Assembly: GCA_910587285.1 (NCBI GenBank)
Contig: CAJULM010000039.1
Span: 1 to 25,061 of the forward strand
Direction: 5' to 3'
DNA from: an uncultured Oscillospiraceae bacterium
GTDB lineage: Bacteria; Bacillota; Clostridia; Oscillospirales; Oscillospiraceae
Length of the DNA: 25,061 bases
In this document: one piece after another, positions 1 through 6,722 of the stretch
How positions within the stretch are numbered: position 1 is the stretch's first letter
Layout of the letters: every line of letters starts with the position of its first letter
Notes under the pieces: model-generated
What the model was told of the DNA's origin: nothing
The model's database searches: none
Seen by the model: the letters and a program-made list of their open reading frames with translations, nothing else
Made by a program: the position numbers and the translations under genes

Positions 1-1
1 A

Positions 2-187
2 AAGTACATTGAATCCGGGCACCATGGAGGCAAGGGCTCGGAGTGCCACAAGGCCGCCGTCATCGGCGACACCGTGGGCGACCCCTTCAAGGATACTGCC
101 GGGCCCGCGCTGAACATCCTCATCAAGCTGGTGTCCACCGTGTCCATTGTGTTTTCCAGCCTCATCGCCAGCTTCCACCTGCTGTAA
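2..187 (+). CDS. hppA: Membrane-bound pyrophosphatase, C-terminal end (partial)
   Basis: This is the last 61 codons of an ion-pumping membrane pyrophosphatase; its start lies left of the window. Such enzymes hydrolyse pyrophosphate to pump Na+ or H+ across the cytoplasmic membrane. The visible part carries the strongly conserved C-terminal block of the family, with KYIESG followed by a Gly/His loop, then AVIGDTVGDPFKDTAGPALN (about residues 19-38 of the fragment), and ends in a hydrophobic helix (LIKLVSTVSIVFSSLIASF) before TAA at 185-187. The family assignment is firm. Na+ versus H+ specificity cannot be judged from this part. A 5-bp inverted repeat follows at about 203-217 without a T-run, so I do not call a terminator. 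Confidence 0.9.
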   Translation, partial: KYIESGHHGGKGSECHKAAVIGDTVGDPFKDTAGPALNILIKLVSTVSIVFSSLIASFHLL

Positions 188-261
188 AAGGGGCACAACA
201 TGAGCCGCCAAGCCGGCGGACCCATTCATTTCACTTCATTTTTAGAAGGGAACGATTTCCT

Positions 262-1473
262 ATGAAATACGATTTCACCTCCATCATGGACCGCTGCGGA
301 CGGGACGCCATTGCTGTGGATGCCATTGGACAGCCCGGCGGTTTCGCCCCCAGCGCCCCCCGTGAGGGCTTCGACGCCATCCCCATGTGGGTGGCGGATA
401 TGAACTTCCCCACCGTTCCCACGATTCCCGCCGCCATCATCGAGCGGGCGCAGCACCCTGCCTTTGGCTATTTCTCCGCCACCGATGATTATTATAACGC
501 TATCATCCGCTGGCACGAGGAACGCAACGGCGTCACCGGGCTGTCCAAGGAGCATATCGGCTATGAAAACGGGGTGCTGGGCGGAGTGATCACTGCGCTG
601 AACGTTGTGTGCTCCAGGGGTGATAAGGTGCTGCTCCACTCGCCCACCTATATCGGTTTCACCGGCAGCCTTACCAACAATGGCTACCGGATTGTTCACA
701 GTCCGCTGCTTTTGGATGAAGACAATGTGTGGCGGATGGATTTTGACGATATGGAGAAGAAAATCGTGGACAATCACATCCACGCCACAGTGTTATGCTC
801 TCCCCATAACCCCTGCGGCCGGGTGTGGGAGCGCTGGGAGCTGGAGCGGGCTATGGAGCTGTTCCGAAAGCACAACGTCTATGTGGTGTCTGATGAGATT
901 TGGTCGGACATCATTTTGGGGAATCACAGGCACATCCCAACCCAGAGTGTCAGCGAGGATGCCCGGCAGCGCACCGCGGCCATATATGCCCCCTCCAAGA
1001 CCTTCAATCTGGCGGGGCTGGTGGGGAGCTACCACATCGTGTATAACCAGTGGCTGCGGGAGCGGATGGAGAAGGAGTCCTCCCTGTGCCACTATAATGA
1101 CATGAATGTTCTGTCCATGCACGCCCTGGTGGGGGCGTACGGCCCGGAGGGCCAGGAGTGGCTGGACGAGCTGTGCCAGGTGCTCGCCGGAAACGTAGAC
1201 TTCGCCTGCGATTACATCGCCCAGCGCTTTGAAGGGGTGAAGGTGTCCAAGCCCCAGGGGACCTATATGCTGTTTTTGGATTGCACGGACTGGTGCGCTA
1301 AGCACGGAAAAACCGTCGACGAGCTGGAGAAAATGGGGTGGGATGTGGGCGTGGCCTGGCAGGACGGGCGAATGTTCCACGGCCCGTGCCACATTCGCGT
1401 CAATTTGGCTCTCCCCCTGTCCAGAGTGCGGGAGGCCTTTGAGCGGCTGGACAAGTATGTGTTCAACGCCTGA
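262..1473 (+). CDS. MalY/PatB-type PLP-dependent C-S lyase (cystathionine beta-lyase family)
   Basis: A 403-residue fold-type I aminotransferase-like enzyme. MalY/PatB proteins cleave C-S bonds of cystathionine, cysteine or S-conjugates in the cytoplasm with pyridoxal phosphate. Visible signatures: PMWVADMNF near residue 41, the SPHNPCGRVW block at 180-189, SDEIWSD at 210-216 with the Asp that contacts the PLP ring nitrogen, and YAPSKTFNLAGL with the probable Schiff-base lysine K246. A C-terminal HIRVNLALP segment supplies the substrate-carboxylate arginine. Length is typical. The ATG at 262 is chosen because AGAAGGG lies about 9 bases upstream and the family N-terminus begins here; in-frame codons further upstream overlap the pyrophosphatase tail. 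The exact substrate is not readable from sequence. Confidence 0.9.
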   Translation: MKYDFTSIMDRCGRDAIAVDAIGQPGGFAPSAPREGFDAIPMWVADMNFPTVPTIPAAIIERAQHPAFGYFSATDDYYNAIIRWHEERNGVTGLSKEHIGYENGVLGGVITALNVVCSRGDKVLLHSPTYIGFTGSLTNNGYRIVHSPLLLDEDNVWRMDFDDMEKKIVDNHIHATVLCSPHNPCGRVWERWELERAMELFRKHNVYVVSDEIWSDIILGNHRHIPTQSVSEDARQRTAAIYAPSKTFNLAGLVGSYHIVYNQWLRERMEKESSLCHYNDMNVLSMHALVGAYGPEGQEWLDELCQVLAGNVDFACDYIAQRFEGVKVSKPQGTYMLFLDCTDWCAKHGKTVDELEKMGWDVGVAWQDGRMFHGPCHIRVNLALPLSRVREAFERLDKYVFNA

Positions 1474-1480
1474 CAAATGA

Positions 1481-1517
1481 AAAAGACAGCCGTCCATTTT
1501 TTGGACGGCTGTCTTTT
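1481..1517. terminator. Bidirectional intrinsic terminator
   Basis: A perfect 15-bp stem (1481-1495 with 1503-1517) closes a 7-base loop. A-rich and T-rich ends on both sides make it usable from either direction. It sits between the convergent C-S lyase and thioesterase genes and overlaps the thioesterase stop codon. Confidence 0.85.
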
Positions 1518-1902
1518 ACCCTTTGGCCTCCACCCGGGCCAGGAATTTTTCCGTTTGGATGATAAAGCGTTCGTGGGTTCCCCCGCCGATCTGCTCCCGC
1601 GCGTCAAAGGCGGCGACGGCGAAGGTGAGCTTGCGGCCCTCCACCGCCGTGAGCTCCGCCTCCGCCCACACGTTCATGCCGACGGGGGTGGCGGCGTCGT
1701 GAGTCACATCCAGCCGGGTGCCCACCGTGCCCTCGCCCGCCGCCAGCTGAGCCTGCACCGCGTTGACGGCGGCGTTTTCCATCAGGGCGATCATATGGGG
1801 CGTGGCAAACACGGGCACCAGCCCGGAGCCCACCGCCTGAGCGGTGTTTTCCGGAACCACCACCGTTTCCGCCCGGCCTTTCATTCCCGCTTTGAGTTCC
1901 AT
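1516..1902 (-). CDS. Hotdog-fold thioesterase, FlK-like
   Basis: A 128-residue small thioesterase resembling the fluoroacetyl-CoA thioesterase (FlK) branch of hotdog proteins. The family hydrolyses acyl-CoA thioesters as a cytoplasmic dimer. Visible family features are the N-terminal TVVVPENTAQAVGSG block, the central helix with TPHMIALMENAAVNAV (E in the middle of the helix), and the RLDVTHDAATPVG strand containing the conserved His. The ATG at 1902 is preferred over the one at 1908: GGAGG at 1910-1914 is 7 bases from the former but only 1 base from the latter. The gene stands alone and converges on the C-S lyase. The physiological acyl-CoA is unknown; FlK similarity does not imply fluoroacetate resistance. 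Confidence 0.8.
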   Translation of the reverse strand: MELKAGMKGRAETVVVPENTAQAVGSGLVPVFATPHMIALMENAAVNAVQAQLAAGEGTVGTRLDVTHDAATPVGMNVWAEAELTAVEGRKLTFAVAAFDAREQIGGGTHERFIIQTEKFLARVEAKG

Positions 1903-2006
1903 GGTCATTCCTCCGTTTCCGATATCTTCTCAAGTATACTCCTTTTCGGAGAATTTGGCAATTCAAAAATGGCTTCCTCTGTGCTATTTCCCCACAAAAC
2001 TATCTG

Positions 2007-2035
2007 TTTTCATCTGCCGCACTCTGTGCTATAAT
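2007..2035 (+). promoter_or_regulatory. Promoter for the MATE gene
   Basis: A perfect TATAAT (2030-2035) with an extended TGn motif directly before it lies 38 bases upstream of the MATE start. A weak -35 (TTTTCA, 2007-2012) is 17 bases away. Confidence 0.65.
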
Positions 2036-2073
2036 ATTGATAAAAAACAGCAAACAAGAAATGAGGTGCTACT

Positions 2074-3465
2074 ATGGAGGATACACAGAAATCGGCCTTG
2101 TTTGAGTCCGTGCCTATCTCTCGGGCTGTGCTCACCCTGGGCATCCCCACCGTGATCAGCAGTCTGGTTGCCATCATCTACAGCATGGCGGACACCTATT
2201 TCGTTGGCCTGCTCAACGCGCCGATCCAGACCTCGGCGGTTACGTTGGCCTCGCCGGTGCTGCTGGCCTTTAACGCGGTAAACAATCTGTTTGGCGTGGG
2301 CTCCTCCAGCATGATGAGCCGCGCCCTGGGCAGCCGGGATTATGACACCGTGCGCAAAAGCTCCGCTATCGGCTTCTACTGCGCCCTGGCCAGCGGTCTG
2401 CTGTTCTCGCTGCTTGTGACCGTGTTCCGCTCTCCTTTGCTCATGGTGCTGGGTGCGGATTCGTCCACCGCCGCCGCTACCGGGGAATATATGTTCTGGA
2501 CTGCTACCTGCGGCGCCGCTCCGTCCATCCTCAACGTGGTGATGGCCTATATGGTGCGCTCGGAGGGGGCCTCCCTCCACGCCAGCATCGGCAGCATGAG
2601 CGGCTGTCTGCTCAATATTGTGCTGGACCCCATTTTCATTATGCCCTGGGGGCTGAATATGGGCGCGGCAGGGGCCGGCTGCGCCACATTTCTGTCCAAC
2701 TGCGTGGCGTGCCTGTATTTCCTGGTGCTGCTGGCGGTCAAGCGGGGGAGGACCTACATCTCGATCAGCCCCGCCATGCTGCCTCACAGCGGCAAGATCG
2801 TGCTGGGCATCTGTGCCGTAGGCGTGCCCGCTGCAATTCAGAATCTGCTGAACGTAACGGGCATGACGGTGCTGAACAACTTCACTGCCGCATCCGGCCC
2901 CGACGCTGTGGCCGCCATGGGAATCGTACAGAAAATCAATATGATCCCCATGCAGGTGACGTTTGGGCTGTCCCAGGGAATTATGCCACTGATTAGCTAC
3001 AACTACGCCAGCGGCAATGTGAACCGCATGAAGGATACGTTATTTTTCTACATAAAAATTGCCGGCGCGTTCCTCATCGCGCTCACCGCCGTGTACTTCG
3101 TCGGCGCGGGTTCCATCGTGGCCCTGTTTATGGACAACGAGGCGGTGGTGGGCTATGGCGCTCAATTCCTCAGGGGAATGTGCCTGGCCCAGCCCTTCCT
3201 CTGCCTGGACTTTCTGGCAGTGGGCGTGTTCCAGTCCTGCGGTCTGGGGCGCTATTCGCTCGTCTTTGCTCTGCTGCGCAAGATTGTGCTGGAAATTCCC
3301 GCTCTGTTCATCCTCAACCGCCTGTTTCCCGTGTACGGCGTGGCTTATGCCCAGTTGGTGGCGGAGGTGGTGCTGGCCACTGCGGCGGTGGTCATCCTGA
3401 TGCACCTGTTCCGCCGGATGTACAGCGAGGGGACTCCGCTTCAGCCCCGCGCCGTCAAAAAATAA
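2074..3465 (+). CDS. MATE family efflux transporter
   Basis: A 463-residue polytopic membrane protein of the multidrug and toxic compound extrusion family. These export cationic drugs, dyes or metabolites by Na+ or H+ antiport. The sequence shows two MatE halves: the first begins with PISRAVLTLGIPTVISSLV and an AxTYFVGLL-type loop and contains FGVGSSSMMSRALGSRD. The second begins near residue 245 with GICAVGVPAAIQNLLN and contains PMQVTFGLSQGIMPLISYNYASGN. About twelve hydrophobic helices are visible and length is normal. GAGGTG about 5 bases before the ATG serves as ribosome site. It has its own extended -10 promoter and no obvious terminator before the next gene. The substrate is not predictable. 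Confidence 0.92.
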   Translation: MEDTQKSALFESVPISRAVLTLGIPTVISSLVAIIYSMADTYFVGLLNAPIQTSAVTLASPVLLAFNAVNNLFGVGSSSMMSRALGSRDYDTVRKSSAIGFYCALASGLLFSLLVTVFRSPLLMVLGADSSTAAATGEYMFWTATCGAAPSILNVVMAYMVRSEGASLHASIGSMSGCLLNIVLDPIFIMPWGLNMGAAGAGCATFLSNCVACLYFLVLLAVKRGRTYISISPAMLPHSGKIVLGICAVGVPAAIQNLLNVTGMTVLNNFTAASGPDAVAAMGIVQKINMIPMQVTFGLSQGIMPLISYNYASGNVNRMKDTLFFYIKIAGAFLIALTAVYFVGAGSIVALFMDNEAVVGYGAQFLRGMCLAQPFLCLDFLAVGVFQSCGLGRYSLVFALLRKIVLEIPALFILNRLFPVYGVAYAQLVAEVVLATAAVVILMHLFRRMYSEGTPLQPRAVKK

Positions 3466-3504
3466 TTGCCCGCGCCCCCTTTCCTATCCCTCTCAGTTGG
3501 CCGA

Positions 3505-3510
3505 TATAAT
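3505..3510 (+). promoter_or_regulatory. Possible -10 element for the coiled-coil gene
   Basis: TATAAT occurs 30 bases before the start of the next gene. No convincing -35 lies at the right distance, so this is a weak call; read-through from the MATE gene is equally possible. Confidence 0.35.
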
Positions 3511-3540
3511 AATAAACAGGGTGGAGAGGAGGCGGGACCA

Positions 3541-4272
3541 ATGGCAATTCAGGCGGTCTCCGGCGTGGGCCGGGAGGAACAGCAGTCCGAGGAAGCGGCG
3601 CTCAGCCTGCTGGCGCAGTCTCTCAGAAAGCAGGATGAACACAGCACAAGCTTGGCGGAGATGATTCGGGACGCCAAGGAAAAGGCGGACGCCCAGCGGG
3701 AGCGGTTCAAGCTGGCCAAGACCACGCCTCGGTATGGGGACGCCCCGTTGGAGGCCTACGCCCGGTTGAGTCGGGCCCGAAACCAGGCGGAGGTGAGTTC
3801 CGCTGCGGGGTACGCCCGCCGCCGCATCGCTCAGCTTCAGGCCGCCCAGCGCAGCGATCCCGACCACGCCGACCAAATCCGCGCCGCCATTGGGCAGCTG
3901 CAAAAGGCTGTGGGCCGGGCGGGAAAAAAGAAGCTGGAGCTGAACCGGGAGCAGTTGGCCCGGGCCCGTCAAAAACGGATGGCCCAGAACAATCGAAACC
4001 GGGAGGCCCAGCGCGTGCGCCGCGAGGTTCAGCGCAAGCAGACCATGCGGAAAATTCGTGAGAGCGGCTATTTTCGGGAGACGGAAATTGCCAATCGCTT
4101 CGCCAACCAGCTCACTGCCACAAAAATGGAGCTGAAGGCCCAGGCGGAGCAGCTGGGCGTCAGTACTCAGGCGTCCATGGAGGCCGCAGTGCAGGGGTAT
4201 TCTTCGGCTGTGGAGACCGCCCAGGTCGCAGATGTTCCTGTGTCCGCCCCCCAGGTGGACGTACAGGCGTAA
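3541..4272 (+). CDS. Unrecognised charged coiled-coil protein
   Basis: A 243-residue soluble protein I do not recognise. It has no signal peptide, membrane helix or known catalytic motif. Residues about 20-75 and 85-205 are rich in Ala, Arg, Lys, Gln and Glu with long helical, coiled-coil-like stretches. A strongly basic block (RARQKRMAQNNRNREAQRVR, near 142-161) could bind nucleic acid or another acidic surface. The C-terminal 25 residues are Val/Ala/Gln-rich and look disordered. The ATG at 3541 is chosen because GGAGAGGAGG lies just upstream; an in-frame codon at 3466 would lack this. A strong terminator follows immediately, so it is a real transcription unit end. Structural or scaffold roles are possible but not supported by any motif. 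Confidence 0.75.
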   Translation: MAIQAVSGVGREEQQSEEAALSLLAQSLRKQDEHSTSLAEMIRDAKEKADAQRERFKLAKTTPRYGDAPLEAYARLSRARNQAEVSSAAGYARRRIAQLQAAQRSDPDHADQIRAAIGQLQKAVGRAGKKKLELNREQLARARQKRMAQNNRNREAQRVRREVQRKQTMRKIRESGYFRETEIANRFANQLTATKMELKAQAEQLGVSTQASMEAAVQGYSSAVETAQVADVPVSAPQVDVQA

Positions 4273-4282
4273 TCAAAGAACG

Positions 4283-4315
4283 AAAGGCCCTGCCGCGCTG
4301 CGGCAGGGCCTTTTT
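4283..4315 (+). terminator. Intrinsic terminator after the coiled-coil gene
   Basis: A perfect 14-bp GC-rich stem (4283-4296 with 4300-4313), loop GCT, and a T-run. It also overlaps the end of the convergent acetyltransferase. Confidence 0.9.
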
Positions 4316-4782
4316 CATCGTTTTATCATCAACGGGGAGCCGTATTCGTCTTTGCCATCGTCCGTGAAGCCGTTGGACAGCCAAAATCTGTGGGAGTCCT
4401 CCTTGGCCCAGTTCAGGGCGTAGTAGGCCGCGCCGTCCGCCGCGGTGTAGTCCGCCAGGGCGGCCCAGCAGGCGTGGCCCGTGCCCTGCCCCCGGAAGCC
4501 CGGGAACACCCAGAAATCCAGGAGGAAGCACTTGCCGTCCTCGGTCTTGTAGGTGCAGTATTGGGACGCGCCGATCCGGACGCCGTCTTGGACAAAATAG
4601 ATCATGTGGAGCTGATCCGGGCGGCGGCGCATCAGCTTTTCCAGGTGGCTCCGGTATTCGCGGCCAGAGAAATATGCCTTTTCTTCGTCCGTAACCACTA
4701 TTTCGTCGTTCACCAAGTATTCAAACTGAATTTCCCAGAATTCCTGCGCCCGCTCCACAGGGATTTCCTCAATGCGGATCAT
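4315..4782 (-). CDS. GNAT family N-acetyltransferase
   Basis: A 155-residue GCN5-related acetyltransferase, transferring an acetyl group from acetyl-CoA to an unknown amine. The diagnostic motif A is visible as FLLDFWVFPGFRGQGTGHAC around residues 86-105, where the RGQGTG loop binds the pyrophosphate of CoA. It is followed by a helix (WAALADYTA) and by motif B-like LNWAKEDSHRFWLSNGF, where the Asn and the Phe/Trp pair are typical. AAAGGAGG about 5 bases upstream supports the ATG at 4782. The gene is monocistronic or at the end of the leftward group and converges on the coiled-coil gene. The substrate is unknown; small-molecule or peptide targets are both possible. Confidence 0.88.
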   Translation of the reverse strand: MIRIEEIPVERAQEFWEIQFEYLVNDEIVVTDEEKAYFSGREYRSHLEKLMRRRPDQLHMIYFVQDGVRIGASQYCTYKTEDGKCFLLDFWVFPGFRGQGTGHACWAALADYTAADGAAYYALNWAKEDSHRFWLSNGFTDDGKDEYGSPLMIKR

Positions 4783-4806
4783 GGAATGCCTCCTTTTGGA
4801 GAGTTG

Positions 4807-4845
4807 TTACGTCCCCAGAATCTTCGCCTCGTTTTCCCGGCGAAA
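4807..4845 (-). repeat. Diverged second copy of the 3' coding tail of the ABC gene
   Basis: Positions 4807-4845 align without gaps to 4893-4931, the end of the downstream ABC transporter gene, at 28 of 39 bases. Read on the minus strand in the same phase, the copy encodes QSFRRENEAKILGT-stop against KQFAEENAAKILGA-stop in the gene. The remaining 47-base spacer (4846-4892) contains an 11-bp inverted repeat (about 4861-4885) and no T-run. No further ABC remnant is visible. Confidence 0.6.
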
Positions 4846-4892
4846 TGACTGTGGCAGCACCCACCTCCGCGCCAGCGGGGGTGGGAATCTTC

Positions 4893-6722
4893 CTACGCTC
4901 CCAGGATTTTCGCTGCGTTTTCCTCGGCAAACTGCTTGCTGTACAGGTCATGGTAGTAGCCCTTGGCCCGCAGCAGGGTCTCATGGGTGCCCTGCTCCAC
5001 GATTTTGCCGTCCCGCACCACTAAAATCATATCCGCTTTGCGGATGGTGGACAGCCGGTGGGCAATCAGGAAGGAGGTGCGGTCCCGCAGCAGATGGTCG
5101 ATAGCCTGCTGGATGAGCTGTTCGGTTTGAGTGTCGATGGAGGAGGTGGCCTCGTCCAGCACAAAGATGCGGGGGTCGGCCAGCACCGCCCGGGCAAAGG
5201 AGATCAGCTGCTTCTCGCCGGTGGAAAGGCGGTCGCCCCCCTCGCCCACGTCGCTGTCCCAGCCCTTTTCCAGCTTGGCCACCACCGTGTCGGCGGACAC
5301 CGCTCTGGCCGCCGCCTCGACCTCCTCGTCGGTGGCGTCCAGCCGGCCATAGCGGATATTCTCCCGAACAGTGCCGGAAAACAGGTGAGGGCTTTGCAGT
5401 ACGTAGCCGATGGAGGAGTGGAGCCAGAGCTGGCTGCGCTCCCGGTAATCCTGGCCGTCGATGAGAATTTGACCCTGGGTTGGCTCAAAGAAGCGGCAGG
5501 CCAGGTTGACAAGCGTAGACTTACCAGCCCCTGTCTCACCGACAATGGCTACGGTGGTCCCCGCCGGGATGTGGAGGGAAAAGTGCTCCAGCACGTTGTC
5601 CCCGCCGTCAGGGTAGCGGAAGGTCACGTCCTTGAATTCAATATCGCCCCGGATAGGCTCCCAGTTTTCCCGCTTGGGGTCAAAACAATCGCCGTATTTC
5701 TCAATTACCTCTGGGGTGTCGGTGATTTTTGGGGTCTCATCCATGAGGCCGGTCACCCGCTCGATGGAGGCTTGAAGGGCGATGAACTCCGCCAAATTGG
5801 CCGCCAGGGCCTGGATGGGTTCAAAGATGCCCATGGCGTAGGACACGAACACCGACAGGGTGGCGATGTCCAGCACCTGGTCCACCACCAGGTATCCGCC
5901 CTGCAGCAGCACGATGGCCACCGTCATGGACGAGAAAAACAGGGTCAGCGGGATATACACCGCGTTGAGCCGGGAGGCCCGAACGGCGGAGCGGCGCATG
6001 GAGCCGGTGAGCTCCCGAAAACTGCCGATGCTCTGTTCCTCGATGACCAGGGTTTTGGAGGTTTTCGCGCCGCCGATACCCTCGTTGAACGCGCCGGTGA
6101 TTTTGGAGTTGAGCTTGCGTACCCTCCGGTTCCAGTGGAGGATGCGGGGCTCAAAATACACGGTGAGCAGGGCGATGACGGGGACCACCGTAATCACCAC
6201 CAGGGCCAGCCGCCAGTTGAGAACCAGCATAGCCCCAAAGGCTCCCAGGATATACAGCAGCGACCAGGCCATATCCGTCAGGCTCCAGGCCATATTTGCC
6301 GCGATGCGGTTGGTGTCGTTCATCACCCGGGTGATGAGGTAGCCCACCGGGGTGACGTTGTAAAAGGACAGGGACAGGGTCTGCAAATGCCGGAACAGGT
6401 CCTGGCGCATATCCCGGCCCATATACATCTCCACGTGCATGGCCCGGCGGGCAAAGCCCACCACCATTGCCGCCTCCAGCAGAATGGCCGCCGCGTATGC
6501 GAACACATAGGCAGGTAGGCCGTCCAGGGTTTTTCCTTCAATGAAGTGGCGGATGGCATACTGCTGAAACAGGGGGATGATGACATCCACCACAGCGGTG
6601 AGGCTGTTAATGAGAAGCATCAGCACCATAATTTTTTTGTAGCGGCCCAAAATGGGCAGCAGGCGCTTCCATATTGTCAGGTCAAAGGATTTTGTATACT
6701 CCTGTTCGTCAATGGCGGCCAT
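4893..6722 (-). CDS. ABC exporter, second half (canonical Walker B, altered signature)
   Basis: A 609-residue half-transporter: a transmembrane domain with about six helices (residues 28-320) and a nucleotide-binding domain (360-600). Motifs: Walker A GETGAGKST at 395-403, Q-loop Q443, signature LSTGEKQ at 499-505 (the second Gly of LSGGQ is Thr, and Q is E), Walker B VLDEATSSID with catalytic Glu 524, and H-loop His555. Start ATG at 6722 overlaps the stop of the upstream ABC gene by one base (TGATG), with AGGGGG about 9 bases ahead, so the two are translationally coupled. It pairs with the upstream half-transporter in a BmrCD/TM287-288-like heterodimeric multidrug exporter in the cytoplasmic membrane. 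Substrate is inferred only from family. Its 3' tail has a second copy downstream. Confidence 0.92.
   Translation of the reverse strand: MAAIDEQEYTKSFDLTIWKRLLPILGRYKKIMVLMLLINSLTAVVDVIIPLFQQYAIRHFIEGKTLDGLPAYVFAYAAAILLEAAMVVGFARRAMHVEMYMGRDMRQDLFRHLQTLSLSFYNVTPVGYLITRVMNDTNRIAANMAWSLTDMAWSLLYILGAFGAMLVLNWRLALVVITVVPVIALLTVYFEPRILHWNRRVRKLNSKITGAFNEGIGGAKTSKTLVIEEQSIGSFRELTGSMRRSAVRASRLNAVYIPLTLFFSSMTVAIVLLQGGYLVVDQVLDIATLSVFVSYAMGIFEPIQALAANLAEFIALQASIERVTGLMDETPKITDTPEVIEKYGDCFDPKRENWEPIRGDIEFKDVTFRYPDGGDNVLEHFSLHIPAGTTVAIVGETGAGKSTLVNLACRFFEPTQGQILIDGQDYRERSQLWLHSSIGYVLQSPHLFSGTVRENIRYGRLDATDEEVEAAARAVSADTVVAKLEKGWDSDVGEGGDRLSTGEKQLISFARAVLADPRIFVLDEATSSIDTQTEQLIQQAIDHLLRDRTSFLIAHRLSTIRKADMILVVRDGKIVEQGTHETLLRAKGYYHDLYSKQFAEENAAKILGA

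Noticed and set aside
5058..6518. Long plus-strand open frame of 486 codons opposite the ABC gene
   Set aside because: It mirrors the codon pattern of the ABC gene in a GC-rich genome, has no ribosome site, and its product is His/Gly/Gln-rich without a family. The same holds for the antisense frames at 9005-10099, 11375-12343 and 19321-20676.
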